A stretch of DNA of 14,572 bases, taken from NCBI GenBank assembly GCA_030840415.1, contig JAVEEO010000468.1, positions 1 to 14,572 of the forward strand, in the 5' to 3' direction. A program made the position numbers and the translations under genes. A model generated the notes under the pieces. That model made no database searches. It worked only from the letters and a program-made list of their open reading frames with translations, and had not been told where the DNA came from. This DNA is from Pseudonocardiales bacterium (GTDB taxonomy: Bacteria > Actinomycetota > Actinomycetes > Mycobacteriales > Jatrophihabitantaceae). This document shows positions 6,277-14,223 of this stretch, piece by piece (the first letter of the stretch is position 1; each line of letters opens with the position of its first letter).

Positions 6277-6292
6277 TCGAACGAATGTTCGA
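6277..6292. promoter_or_regulatory. Consensus LexA (SOS) box, lexA/LysM intergenic
   Basis: TCGAACGAATGTTCGA is a perfect TCGAAC-N4-GTTCGA. It lies 60 bp before the LysM gene ATG and 65 bp from the lexA box, and most likely controls the LysM gene, perhaps with cooperative effect on lexA. Confidence 0.88.
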
Positions 6293-6351
6293 CCATCAGC
6301 GTACTGGCCGCGGTAGTTCCCGCGGCTCAGAACCAGTGAGGAGCAAACGGC

Positions 6352-6939
6352 ATGTCAGTCGCAACTGAGTTCTCGCAGTCCTCGTCAGCGGTGTTCGCCC
6401 CCGTTCCGTCGCGGCACCCGGCGCGCCCGCAGGCTCCCGCCGGCCGGCCCCGGCTGCGCCTGGTTCCCCCGGTGGACGGGTGCGTGCCTGGCTCCCGCCG
6501 CTCCGGCGGGACGCGCCGTGGCGGCGCAGGCCGGGTCGGTGGCCGGGTCCGCCTCGCACCGGTCCGCAATGAGACGGTCGAGGCCCTCGAGGTCTTCGAT
6601 GCCTTCAAGGCGGACGGGATCGGCGCGGCGCAGTTCGAGGCGCGGCCCGTGCGACTCACCCGGCGCGGAATGGTGGCGAGTGCGGTCGGCCTGTTCGTGG
6701 TGGGCGGCTTGCTGCTGCTGGTGGCCTACCTGTCCGCCGGTTCGTCCGCCTCGCCCGCCCCCCGGCCGGCTGTGGTGCCCGGTTCGGTGGTCACCGTGCA
6801 GCCGGGTGACACGCTCTGGTCGATCGCCGGCCAGGTGGCACCCGGCCACGACCCGCGCGGGGTGGTGGAGCGACTCCGAGAGGTGAACCACCTGTCCTCG
6901 GTCACCTTGACGCCTGGCCAAACCCTCAAGGTCGGCTAG
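6352..6939 (+). CDS. LysM-domain membrane protein, SOS-regulated (Rv2719c/ChiZ-like)
   Basis: A 195-residue protein with a long basic, Pro/Arg/Gly-rich N-terminal segment (1-75), a short helix ([13 protein letters not shown]), one membrane helix at about 107-128, a Ser/Pro/Ala linker and a C-terminal LysM domain (147-194, [17 protein letters not shown] ... [10 protein letters not shown]) for peptidoglycan binding. The membrane helix followed by LysM implies a cytoplasmic N-terminus and external LysM. GAGGAG lies 8 bp before the ATG. It is divergent from lexA behind a consensus LexA box, the same arrangement as M. tuberculosis Rv2719c (ChiZ), a damage-induced protein linked to cell-wall hydrolysis and division arrest. 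No catalytic domain is visible here, so I infer a division-checkpoint role from position, not enzymatic function. Synteny with nrdR downstream supports the match. Confidence 0.85.
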   Translation: MSVATEFSQSSSAVFAPVPSRHPARPQAPAGRPRLRLVPPVDGCVPGSRRSGGTRRGGAGRVGGRVRLAPVRNETVEALEVFDAFKADGIGAAQFEARPVRLTRRGMVASAVGLFVVGGLLLLVAYLSAGSSASPAPRPAVVPGSVVTVQPGDTLWSIAGQVAPGHDPRGVVERLREVNHLSSVTLTPGQTLKVG

Positions 6940-6948
6940 AGGTTGAAG

Positions 6949-7000
6949 GCCGCTCGCTCGTCGAACCCCGGTGGACAAGGGTTGGCCGGCTGTGAGCGGC
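6949..7000 (+). terminator. Possible terminator after the LysM gene
   Basis: GCCGCTCGC (6949-6957) pairs with GTGAGCGGC (6992-7000) over 9 bp with one G-T wobble. Inside it AACCC (6964-6968) pairs with GGGTT (6979-6983). It starts 10 bp after the stop codon and lacks a T tract, so the assignment is tentative. Confidence 0.35.
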
Positions 7001-7039
7001 GGTGAGATGACAGCGGTGGAATTTCCTCGGCGGCGCTAC

Positions 7040-7068
7040 TTGCGGAACAGCCGGTCAGGCTCTAGCGT
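7040..7068 (+). promoter_or_regulatory. Candidate nrdRJ promoter
   Basis: TTGCGG (7040-7045) and TAGCGT (7063-7068) are spaced by 17 bp; the -10 fits TANNNT. Transcription would start near 7075, inside the candidate NrdR box, leaving a leader of about 260 nt. Confidence 0.45.
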
Positions 7069-7083
7069 TCCTACATGTAGTAG
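7068..7083. promoter_or_regulatory. Candidate NrdR box
   Basis: TTCCTACATGTAGTAG centres on the perfect palindrome CTACATGTAG. The core CWANATNTWG of the NrdR-box consensus (acaCwAtATaTwGtgt) is fully matched, while the flanks are poor. NrdR boxes usually come in pairs with centres about 31-32 bp apart; I find no good partner at that distance, only a weak element (TACAAGCATGTA, 7085-7096). Confidence 0.5.
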
Positions 7084-7154
7084 TTACAAGCATGTACTTC
7101 GTCCACAGGTTGGGGTTCGGTAGTCCTCAGGGCGTCAACAGTAAAGGGTGAGTT

Positions 7155-7234
7155 CTCCACGGCTCGTCCCCAGGTTGTCGACAGGGGCCTGTTGATATCG
7201 AGTTCCTACCCTGCTCGGACGAAGCCTTGCGGAG
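7155..7234 (+). ncRNA. Possible structured leader of nrdRJ mRNA
   Basis: GGCTCGTCC (7161-7169) pairs with GGACGA-A-GCC (7217-7226) over 9 bp with one bulged A. After an internal loop, CTCC (7155-7158) pairs with GGAG (7231-7234). Nested inside, CAGGG (7182-7186) can pair with CCCTG (7209-7213). The element ends about 100 nt before the nrdR start. It could be an attenuator or a cis-regulatory RNA; I do not recognise the family. Confidence 0.35.
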
Positions 7235-7337
7235 CCACCAAGACCGAACGTGGGCTTAGCCGGACTTAACGCCAGGCGCCACCGCTCAATGTCACATCAC
7301 CACCCAAGTCAGATCACCTACCGAGGAGTCGTCCACG

Positions 7338-7889
7338 ATGCGGTGCCCGTACTGCCGACACCCCGACTCGCGGGTGGTCGACTCACGTGAGCAGGACGAG
7401 GGCCAGGTGATCCGGCGCCGGCGCAGCTGCCCCGAGTGTGGCAAGCGGTTTACCACGGTCGAAGAGGCCACGCTGGCCGTCATCAAGCGCAGCGGAGTGA
7501 CCGAGCCGTTCAGCCGGCAGAAGGTCATCAACGGCGTGCGACGGGCCTGCCAGGGCCGGCCGGTCGACGAGGACGCGTTGGCCCAGTTGGCCCAGACCGT
7601 CGAGGAAACCATCCGGGCCACCGGTTCGGCCGAGGTGCCGGCGCCGGAGGTCGGCCTGGCCATCCTCGGCCCGCTGCGCGCGCTGGACGAGGTCGCCTAC
7701 CTCCGCTTCGCCAGCGTGTACCGGTCGTTCAGCTCCATCGAGGACTTCGAGAAGGCGATCAGCGAGCTGCGTATCGAGCACCGCAGTGCTGGGACCAGCA
7801 CCGGCACCGTGCCGGCGGCCGCGGATCGCCTCTCGGCATCACAACAACCACACGGGATCACCAAGGAAAAGGGGCACAGCGGGTTATGA
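7338..7889 (+). CDS. nrdR: NrdR, transcriptional repressor of ribonucleotide reductase genes
   Basis: Senses ATP/dATP and represses nrd operons by binding NrdR boxes. The 183-residue protein starts [17 protein letters not shown], the family hallmark, with a zinc ribbon formed by Cys3, Cys6, Cys31 and Cys34 ([11 protein letters not shown]), followed by an ATP-cone (about 46-136, [22 protein letters not shown] ... [14 protein letters not shown]). Residues about 147-183 form a polar tail (Ser, Thr, Gln, Lys) longer than in most NrdR proteins, which usually end near 150-160. GAGGAG lies 9 bp upstream of the ATG. The stop overlaps the nrdJ start (ATGA), so the two are translationally coupled. An NrdR box 260 bp upstream predicts autoregulation. 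The nrdR-nrdJ pair matches the arrangement known in Streptomyces. Confidence 0.97.
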   Translation: MRCPYCRHPDSRVVDSREQDEGQVIRRRRSCPECGKRFTTVEEATLAVIKRSGVTEPFSRQKVINGVRRACQGRPVDEDALAQLAQTVEETIRATGSAEVPAPEVGLAILGPLRALDEVAYLRFASVYRSFSSIEDFEKAISELRIEHRSAGTSTGTVPAAADRLSASQQPHGITKEKGHSGL

Positions 7890-10792
7890 CCGAAGTCGTC
7901 GAAGGCGGGTCGGGCAGTTCTTCCTCGAATGCGAAGAACGCCGGCAAGTCGGCTGGTTCCAAGCACGCCGGGGAGCCGCGCTCGTTGAAGGCCAGCGCCA
8001 AGGACCAGCCGGTGTATCCCGCCAACGGGCTGGTCATCGAGCGCGTCTACACCACCGAGGGGGTGCACCCCTTCGACGAGATCGACTGGGAACGCCGCGA
8101 CGTGGTCATGACCAACTGGCGCGACGGGACCGTCAACTTCGAGCAGCGCGGCGTCGAGTTCCCCGATTTCTGGTCGGTCAACGCGGCCAACATCGTCACC
8201 ACCAAGTACTTCCGTGGCGCGGTCGGCTCCGAGCAGCGCGAGTGGTCGCTCAAGCAGCTCATCAACCGGGTGGTGCACACCTACCGGGTCGCCGGTGAGG
8301 AGTACGGCTACTTCCGGTCCGCCTCCGACGCCGAGGTCTTCGAGCACGAGCTGACCTGGATGCTGGTGCACCAGGTGTTCAGCTTCAACTCGCCGGTCTG
8401 GTTCAACGTGGGCACCACCTCGCCGCAGCAGGTCAGCGCCTGCTTCATCCTGGCCGTCGACGACACCATGGACTCGATCCTCAACTGGTACCGCGAGGAG
8501 GGCCTGATCTTCAAGGGCGGCTCGGGCGCCGGGCTGAACCTGTCGCGGATCCGCTCCTCCAAGGAGCTGCTGTCCTCCGGTGGCACCGCCTCGGGCCCGG
8601 TCAGCTTCATGCGGGGCGCGGACGCCTCGGCCGGCACCATCAAGTCCGGCGGTGCCACCCGGCGGGCCGCCAAGATGGTGGTGCTCGACATCGACCACCC
8701 CGACATCGTCGAGTTCGTCGAGACCAAGGCCCGCGAAGAGGACAAGATCCGGGTGCTGCGCGACGCCGGCTTCGACATGGACCTCGGCGGGGCCGACATC
8801 ACCTCGGTGCAGTACCAGAACGCCAACAACTCCGTCCGGGTGTCGGACGAGTTCATGCACGCCGTGGAGGAGGGCAGCCAGTTCGGCCTGCGCGCCCGGG
8901 CCACCGGCGAGGTCATCGAGAGCATCGACGCCAAGCAACTGTTCGGCAAGGTCGCCCAGGCGGCCTGGGAGTGTGCCGACCCCGGCATCCAGTACGACGA
9001 CACCATCAACGACTGGCACACCAACCCCGAGTCCGGCCGGATCACCGCGTCCAACCCCTGCTCGGAGTACATGAGCCTGGACAACACCTCGTGCAACCTG
9101 GCATCGCTGAACCTGATGAAGTTCCTCGGCACCAACGGCACCGGCAACTCCTTCGACACCACCCGGTTCGTCAAGGCCGTCGAGCTGATCATCACCGCGA
9201 TGGACATCTCGATCTGCTTCGCCGACTTCCCGACCGAGCCGATCGGCGTGAACACCCGGGCCTACCGGCAGCTCGGAATCGGCTATGCCAACCTCGGCGC
9301 GCTGCTGATGGCCTCGGGCCTGGCCTATGACTCCGACGCCGGCCGGGCCATGGCCGCCGCCATCACCTCGCTGATGACCGGCACCGCCTACCGGCGTTCG
9401 GCAGAGCTCGCCGGCGTGGTCGGCCCGTACGACGGCTACGCCCGCAACGCCGAGGGCCATGCCCGGGTGATGCGCAAGCACGCCGCCGCCAACGACAGCG
9501 TGCGGTTCTTCCACGACACCGACAAGGCGGTGCTGGGCCGGGCCACCGAGGAGTGGGCCAAGTGCCTCAAGATCGGTGCCACCAACGGCTGGCGCAACGC
9601 CCAGGCGTCGGTGCTGGCACCCACCGGCACCATCGGCCTGATGATGGACTGCGACACCACCGGCATCGAGCCGGACCTGGCACTGGTGAAGTTCAAGAAG
9701 CTGGTCGGCGGCGGCTCCATGCAGATCGTCAACCAGACGGTGCCGCGGGCGCTGCGGGCGCTGGGCTACCAGCAGGAGCAGATCGAGGCGATCGTCGAGT
9801 TCATCGCCGAGCACGGGCACGTGCAGGACGCCCCGGGCCTCAAGCGCGAGCACTACGACGTCTTCGACTGCGCGATGGGTGCGCGGGCGATCAAGGCGAT
9901 GGGCCACGTCCGGATGATGGCCGCGACCCAGCCCTTCATCTCGGGTGCGATCTCCAAGACGGTCAACCTGCCCGAGTCCGCCACCGTCGAAGACATCGCC
10001 GACGTGTACTTCCAGGGCTGGAAGCTCGGTCTGAAGGCACTGGCCGTCTACCGCGACAACTGCAAGGTGGGCCAGCCGCTGTCGGCGGGCAAGGAGGCGC
10101 GCAAGGAGCAGCAGGCCGAGCCCGCTGCCGTGGTCGAGCACCGGCCGGTGCGCAAGCGGCTGCCGAAGTCCCGGCCGTCGCGTACGGTGTCCTTCGCCGT
10201 CGGCGGTGCCGAGGGGTACCTGACCGCCGGCTCCTACCCCGACGACGGCCTGGGCGAGGTGTTCCTCAAGCTGGGCAAGCAGGGTTCGACGCTGGCCGGC
10301 GTGATGGACGCCTTCTCGATCGCGATCTCGATCGCGCTGCAGCACGGCGTGCCGCTGGAGACCTACGTCTCGAAGTTCACCAACATGCGCTTCGAGCCGG
10401 CCGGCCTGACCGACGACCCGGACATCCGGATGGCACAGTCGATCCTGGACTACATCTTCCGCCGGCTCGCCCTGGACTACCTGCCCTTCGAGACCCGGGC
10501 GGCGCTGGGCATCCACACCGCCGAGGAGCGGGCCCGGCAGTTGGACACCGGCAGCTACGCCCCGGCCGAGGACGACCTGGAGGCTCTGGCCCAGTCGGCT
10601 CCGGTGGTCGAGGCCAGGGCGACGGTGACTCCGGAGGCCAAGTCGTCGGTGCACAGCTCCACCGAACTGCTGGAATCCATCATCGGCACCTCGGCCGATG
10701 CCCCGCTGTGCATGAACTGCGGTACCAAGATGCGTCCGGCCGGTTCCTGCTTCGTCTGCGAGGGCTGCGGCAGCACATCGGGCTGCAGCTGA
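7886..10792 (+). CDS. nrdJ: Vitamin B12-dependent class II ribonucleotide reductase
   Basis: Reduces ribonucleotides to deoxyribonucleotides using adenosylcobalamin to generate the thiyl radical, independently of oxygen. It has 968 residues, normal for actinobacterial NrdJ. After a Ser/Gly/Lys-rich leader (1-40) come the N-terminal and alpha/beta-barrel domains. Cys186 ([11 protein letters not shown]) and Cys403 ([11 protein letters not shown]) form the reducing pair; Asn390, Cys392 and Glu394 (NPCSE) are the catalytic triad with Cys392 as thiyl radical; [14 protein letters not shown] and [19 protein letters not shown] are substrate and barrel loops. A TSCPD-like domain (about 770-875) and a C-terminal Cys cluster (942, 945, 955, 958, 961, 967) that probably binds zinc and relays electrons from thioredoxin complete the chain. 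Its ATG overlaps the nrdR stop by 4 bp, with AAGGAAAAGG about 15 bp upstream. Confidence 0.97.
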   Translation: MTEVVEGGSGSSSSNAKNAGKSAGSKHAGEPRSLKASAKDQPVYPANGLVIERVYTTEGVHPFDEIDWERRDVVMTNWRDGTVNFEQRGVEFPDFWSVNAANIVTTKYFRGAVGSEQREWSLKQLINRVVHTYRVAGEEYGYFRSASDAEVFEHELTWMLVHQVFSFNSPVWFNVGTTSPQQVSACFILAVDDTMDSILNWYREEGLIFKGGSGAGLNLSRIRSSKELLSSGGTASGPVSFMRGADASAGTIKSGGATRRAAKMVVLDIDHPDIVEFVETKAREEDKIRVLRDAGFDMDLGGADITSVQYQNANNSVRVSDEFMHAVEEGSQFGLRARATGEVIESIDAKQLFGKVAQAAWECADPGIQYDDTINDWHTNPESGRITASNPCSEYMSLDNTSCNLASLNLMKFLGTNGTGNSFDTTRFVKAVELIITAMDISICFADFPTEPIGVNTRAYRQLGIGYANLGALLMASGLAYDSDAGRAMAAAITSLMTGTAYRRSAELAGVVGPYDGYARNAEGHARVMRKHAAANDSVRFFHDTDKAVLGRATEEWAKCLKIGATNGWRNAQASVLAPTGTIGLMMDCDTTGIEPDLALVKFKKLVGGGSMQIVNQTVPRALRALGYQQEQIEAIVEFIAEHGHVQDAPGLKREHYDVFDCAMGARAIKAMGHVRMMAATQPFISGAISKTVNLPESATVEDIADVYFQGWKLGLKALAVYRDNCKVGQPLSAGKEARKEQQAEPAAVVEHRPVRKRLPKSRPSRTVSFAVGGAEGYLTAGSYPDDGLGEVFLKLGKQGSTLAGVMDAFSIAISIALQHGVPLETYVSKFTNMRFEPAGLTDDPDIRMAQSILDYIFRRLALDYLPFETRAALGIHTAEERARQLDTGSYAPAEDDLEALAQSAPVVEARATVTPEAKSSVHSSTELLESIIGTSADAPLCMNCGTKMRPAGSCFVCEGCGSTSGCS

Positions 10793-10904
10793 CGGTGATG
10801 GGCCACCCGATGTCTCAGACGATCGCCGCCCATGAAGGTCTGAGGGTGCAGTGATCAGGAGCCATCGCAGGGCCGGATCGACCTGACCTGCAGCGAGAAC
10901 AGAG

Positions 10905-10948
10905 TGAGTACGGCCCCGGCGCGCACCGAAGCGCCGGGGCCGTACTCA
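10905..10948. terminator. Strong terminator between nrdJ and the convergent gene
   Basis: TGAGTACGGCCCCGGCGC and GCGCCGGGGCCGTACTCA form a perfect 18-bp stem with the 8-nt loop GCACCGAA, followed by TTTC on the plus strand. It lies 112 bp after the nrdJ stop and 49 bp after the end of the minus-strand gene, so it can act in both directions. Confidence 0.88.
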
Positions 10949-10997
10949 TTTCAACGCTCACTTCAGCGCCAGCGCCGGTGCGGATGAGGTTCACGCA

Positions 10998-11963
10998 TCA
11001 GGCCTGCGTCCATGCATTGCTGTTCCGATCCCGGTGCCACCGCCTCGGTCCACCCGCGACCCGAAGGACATCGGCAAGCCAGAACGTCGCATCGGGCGGC
11101 CACCCTGCCAGCACGGTCGCGGTGTTCCGATCGACCGCCAAGGCCCGTCCGGCGGTTGTCAGGTATCCGGCCACGCTCAGGTGCACCGCGTCCCAGTCCT
11201 CGGCGACAGCGGGCCAGTCAGGCATCGCCCACCTGCCGTCCCGGTCAGTCGTTCGCCACCAGTCGCCGCGCTTCGGGGTGGCCGTGACCTCCAGCGGGTA
11301 ACGGCGCACCACGTCCACCCAGTCCTCAGGCGTGTCCAGCTGGAGGATCCGCACCTCGCGGGTGCGCGACACCTGCCAGGACGTCGCGGCGGTCCAACCG
11401 AAGGAGTCCTCCACGAAGACCAGGCCGACCGGCAGCGGCGGCTGTCCGATCGAGCGGGCGGTGTGGACTCCGGGGTGGGTAATCGGAGCCGACCACCATG
11501 CGCCGCTGATCATCTTCCAATCGACCCGGCGGCCGGCCTTGTCGTCGTCACGCAGTTCGCGGGAGTGTTCGAGGCTGAGCCCGTCCACCGCTGCGCGCAG
11601 GCCGGTCAGCGTCGGTTGCGGCTCGTCCGCCGGCGAGTTTTCGTCGACGAACTGGACGAGATGCTGATCGTGCAGCTCGACCTTGCTGCTCCACCAGTTC
11701 GTCGCGGGACTGGCCGCGAATGCCTCCGCGATGTCCTCGAGGCGGGTCAGCCACTCGGCGGACTGCAGGTCGACGTCCAGCCGATGGGGAGGTTGCCAGT
11801 ACATCGCCCAATTACAGGCCTCCGCCACGGCCTCGACCGCTGACTGGCAATCGACGTCCACCCCGCCGCGAGTCGACGATCCGGCCGGGTCAGCCGAGCT
11901 CTGGGCGAACTCGTAGCAGAGTCGGCGGCCGCGCGGTCCGCGGAGCAGGTCGGCGGCGTCCAT
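10998..11963 (-). CDS. Tryptophan-rich protein of unknown function
   Basis: I recognise no named domain. The 321-residue protein has no signal peptide or membrane helix and appears cytoplasmic. It contains 20 Trp (about 6 percent), several as WW pairs (NWWSS 89-93, AWWSAP 155-160, DWWRT 234-238). It opens with LLRGPRGRRLCYEFA, continues through a Glu/Asp-rich helical half, then a Trp/Pro-rich half with PVGLVFVEDSFGW (178-190), RYPLEVTATPKRGDWW and AVHLSVAGYLTTAGRAL (259-275). Codon use and third-position GC match its neighbours, supporting a real gene. ATG 11963 has AGGA 8 bp upstream; ATG 11972 is an alternative, and the frame is open to TTG 12029. It lies 92 bp downstream of the secreted protein on the same strand, so co-transcription is possible. 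The look is that of a conserved actinobacterial family, but I cannot assign a function. Confidence 0.8.
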   Translation of the reverse strand: MDAADLLRGPRGRRLCYEFAQSSADPAGSSTRGGVDVDCQSAVEAVAEACNWAMYWQPPHRLDVDLQSAEWLTRLEDIAEAFAASPATNWWSSKVELHDQHLVQFVDENSPADEPQPTLTGLRAAVDGLSLEHSRELRDDDKAGRRVDWKMISGAWWSAPITHPGVHTARSIGQPPLPVGLVFVEDSFGWTAATSWQVSRTREVRILQLDTPEDWVDVVRRYPLEVTATPKRGDWWRTTDRDGRWAMPDWPAVAEDWDAVHLSVAGYLTTAGRALAVDRNTATVLAGWPPDATFWLADVLRVAGGPRRWHRDRNSNAWTQA

Positions 11964-12055
11964 GCCGGTCATCCTGGCACCGGGCCCCGATGTCGTCAGC
12001 TCCTTTTCCAGCGCCCGCCCAGCCGCCAAGGCTGATACAGCAGCCAGAAATCACC

Positions 12056-14053
12056 TCAACCGCGGAGGATGCCCAGCCCGTCGATGATCAGGTCCTTGCC
12101 GACGGAGGCATTGCGCAGCGTGATGGTAGTGGTTCGCTGGCTGAAACCCGGCTGCAGCAGGATCACACCTCGGCGAGTGGTAGCGGCGTAGGTCGAGACC
12201 GTCCGCCAGTAGACGTTGTTGAGGTAGATGGCGACGTTGCCGCAGGTGGGGCACTGGGCGACCACCAGTGCGATGCGGTCGGTCTGGGCGGAGTAGAGCT
12301 GCAGCTGGGCGCCCAGCGTGTTGGTACGGGTCAGCGTCCCCAGGTAACTGCCGGCCGAAGGCGGCCTGGCCCAGCTTAGGGGGCTCGTTCGCAGTGACCG
12401 GTCGTCTAGGGGCAGCGCGGTACAGCGATCGGCCGTCCACGCCGAGAGGTTGCCGACCCGGTCGCGGCTGCGGACGCTGATGCAGTACTCGTGTCCCGGC
12501 GTGCCGGTGAGCGTCTGCGAGGTGGCGGTGGTGTGCTGCCAGCCGGCCGGATAGCCGTACTCGCTGAAGCCGCCGCTGGTCCACCCTGAGGTCCGGTACC
12601 GGACGTCGTAGCTGGCCACCCCCGAGCCGGTATCGGTCGCGGCATAGGACACCGTGATGGCGCGGGCGAGCTGGACCGGCGCGGCCGGCCGGGTCAGCAC
12701 CGGCTTGGGCGCGCTGGCGTCTGCCGTGGCCGCGACCTGGGTCGAGGCAGGACTGTCGCCAGCGATGCCGCTGGCCACCAGGGTGTAGTAGTACCTGATC
12801 CCGGGCACCGGCGCTGGGTCGGTGTAGGAACGGGCAGTGGCCGGCAACCTGGTGGCAAGCCCCGCGCCGAGCGCACCGGCCACGCTTGAGCGGTACAGCC
12901 GGTAGCTGGTCGGGGCATCGATGGTCCGCAACGAGACCGGCGTCCAGCTCAGCGCCACCGCGCCACCGGGCCGGGCGACCGCGATCAGCCCCTGCGGCCC
13001 GGCCGGCGCCGACGGGGTGCCCAGCGCACCTGGCAAGGTCTCGAGGTGCCAGGTCATGTCCGATCCCAGCACCGCCGCATAGACGTCGGTGCTGCCCGGC
13101 TCGGTGAGTGGAATCAGACCGCGACCGGCCCGGTAGCTGAACGACAATTCCCCGCTCAGATCACGCACCTGCACCTCGGCGTAGTTGTTGGCGAGCTTGT
13201 CGAAGGCCACCTGAACCAGCCGCTGGTCGATCACCGACATCCAGGCGCCGTCGTAGGCGCCGGGGATCGTCGCGACGATGCTGAGGTCGGCGGGATCGCG
13301 TACCGACATCGCGTCGTCGGCAGCCGGGGTGAGCAGCGCACTCCCGTCGGTGCTGAGAGCCATTCCCCTGGGCGTGTCGAGGTAATCCCGCTGCTGGAGT
13401 GCCGCGCCGGCCTCCTCGGTGTAGACGTAGTGGTCCAGCGGGCAGATCCCCGAGAACGAGCAGCCGGTCACGTACAGCTCGCTCACGCCCGGGCTGCTCT
13501 CGAACGCGGCGAGCTGCGCCCAGGGCGCGTCGCCCCGGTAGATGGCAGTCGCCGACGATCCGGGTTGGCTTCGGTCCACGACGCCGACCTCCAGGTCCCA
13601 GGGCCCGGGGGAACCGGCGACGAACAGCCGATCACCGGCCTCCGCGAACTGGACCGGAGCGCCGAGCGCGCTGACGTCATAGCGGGTGAGTTCGGTCAGG
13701 GTGGACGTGTCGATCACCGAGACGGCCTGGGACGTGCCGAGCGCGACGTAGAGCCGGCTGCCGTCCGGGCTGGCGGTCAGCGCCCGGACGTCCGGTTCTC
13801 CGGGAATCGTGGCCAGCTGCTGGCCGGATAGGTCATACACGTGCACCGAGTCGTCCGCGAGGTCGCTCGCGGCGTCGAAGACCCGGTGGTTGGCCAGCGC
13901 CAGCCGCACGTCGTAGCCGGGCAGCGCGAACCCGCTGAGCAGGTCGGCACCGGCCGGAGCCGGGGAGAGGGCGCTGGTCGCCGCGGCCAGCAACGCGAGC
14001 ACGACGGCCGCCGCGCAGCGCCGCCAGGTGGACCGCGTTCGGGCGCTGGCCAT
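12056..14053 (-). CDS. Secreted beta-propeller / fibronectin type III protein
   Basis: A 665-residue exported protein. Residues 1-36 are a Sec-type signal peptide (Arg-rich start, hydrophobic core AAAVVLALLAAATSAL, cleavage near AGA-D at 36/37). Residues 45-340 contain propeller-like repeats of the YVTN/WD type (for example DSVHVYDLSGQQLATIPGE, ALTASPDGSRLYVALGT, VSVIDTSTLTEL). Residues about 347-445 form a fibronectin type III domain (ALSWTPV ... YRLYRSS ... YYYTLVAS), about 448-548 a second Fn3/Ig-like domain (DTGSGVASYDVRYR, YCISVRSRDRVGNLSAWT), and about 555-665 a C-terminal beta-sandwich with CPTCGNVAIYLNNVYWRTV and IIDGLGI. Cys pairs at 198/204, 524/544 and 601/604 suit an extracytoplasmic fold. 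There is no catalytic motif, LPXTG or anchor; adhesion or polymer binding is a guess. GAGGAGA lies 5 bp before the ATG at 14053; the frame extends to 14119 without support. Confidence 0.88.
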   Translation of the reverse strand: MASARTRSTWRRCAAAVVLALLAAATSALSPAPAGADLLSGFALPGYDVRLALANHRVFDAASDLADDSVHVYDLSGQQLATIPGEPDVRALTASPDGSRLYVALGTSQAVSVIDTSTLTELTRYDVSALGAPVQFAEAGDRLFVAGSPGPWDLEVGVVDRSQPGSSATAIYRGDAPWAQLAAFESSPGVSELYVTGCSFSGICPLDHYVYTEEAGAALQQRDYLDTPRGMALSTDGSALLTPAADDAMSVRDPADLSIVATIPGAYDGAWMSVIDQRLVQVAFDKLANNYAEVQVRDLSGELSFSYRAGRGLIPLTEPGSTDVYAAVLGSDMTWHLETLPGALGTPSAPAGPQGLIAVARPGGAVALSWTPVSLRTIDAPTSYRLYRSSVAGALGAGLATRLPATARSYTDPAPVPGIRYYYTLVASGIAGDSPASTQVAATADASAPKPVLTRPAAPVQLARAITVSYAATDTGSGVASYDVRYRTSGWTSGGFSEYGYPAGWQHTTATSQTLTGTPGHEYCISVRSRDRVGNLSAWTADRCTALPLDDRSLRTSPLSWARPPSAGSYLGTLTRTNTLGAQLQLYSAQTDRIALVVAQCPTCGNVAIYLNNVYWRTVSTYAATTRRGVILLQPGFSQRTTTITLRNASVGKDLIIDGLGILRG

Positions 14054-14097
14054 GGGACTCTCCTCGGTTGGCACCGCAGAGGTCGGTGGCTGACTGC

Positions 14098-14103
14098 AGG
14101 CTA
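14098..14103 (-). promoter_or_regulatory. Probable promoter -10 of the secreted protein gene
   Basis: Minus-strand TAGCCT fits TANNNT, with a weak TTAAGT 17 bp upstream (14126-14121). Transcription would start near 14091, giving a short leader of about 38 nt that holds the GAGGAGA Shine-Dalgarno. This supports the start at 14053. Confidence 0.45.
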
Positions 14104-14223
14104 CTGCATTTAGCCGCAAAACTTAACACCTACCTCATATTCAACCCACGGCAGAATGGCCGGATTCTCGCTGCGGCGGACCGGTTCTCCAGTCGGTTCG
14201 AAACCCGCGTCGAGTATCCCTTT

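Larger units (their letters stand above)
6940..7337. other. 398-bp regulatory intergenic region upstream of nrdRJ
   Basis: No gene is seen here on either strand. In order it holds a possible terminator for the LysM gene, a candidate promoter with an NrdR box at its start point, three 9-mers one base away from the actinobacterial DnaA box TTGTCCACA (6970-6978 reverse, 7099-7107, 7175-7183), a long hairpin in the leader (7155-7234), a second isolated -10-like TACCCT (7207-7212), and the nrdR Shine-Dalgarno GAGGAG (7323-7328). I looked for cobalamin-riboswitch landmarks, because nrdJ is B12-dependent, and found no convincing B12 box. Confidence 0.6.

Noticed and set aside
7100..7337. Cobalamin riboswitch upstream of nrdR-nrdJ
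   Set aside because: Expected by function, but the B12 box (GCCACTG-like) and the conserved core are not recognisable; only GCCACC fragments occur.
7697..10654. Minus-strand open frame of 985 codons opposite nrdJ
   Set aside because: It mirrors the high third-position GC of nrdJ, its protein is Gly/Val/His/Leu-rich shadow sequence with no family motif, and nrdJ is certain.
9553..10854. Overlapping plus-strand frame inside nrdJ
   Set aside because: Out-of-frame Arg/Gly-rich translation fully inside nrdJ.
10798..10854. 18-codon ORF (MGHPMSQTIAAHEGLRVQ) just after nrdJ
   Set aside because: Too short, no Shine-Dalgarno, and sits in the nrdJ 3' untranslated region before the terminator.
12030..12045. 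Short hairpin GGCTG-6-CAGCC after the secreted protein gene
   Set aside because: Only 5 bp with no T tract; too weak to call a terminator.
14185..14215. tRNA-like T arm (GGTTCGAAACC)
   Set aside because: No matching acceptor, anticodon or D arm around it, and the 5-bp T stem fails.
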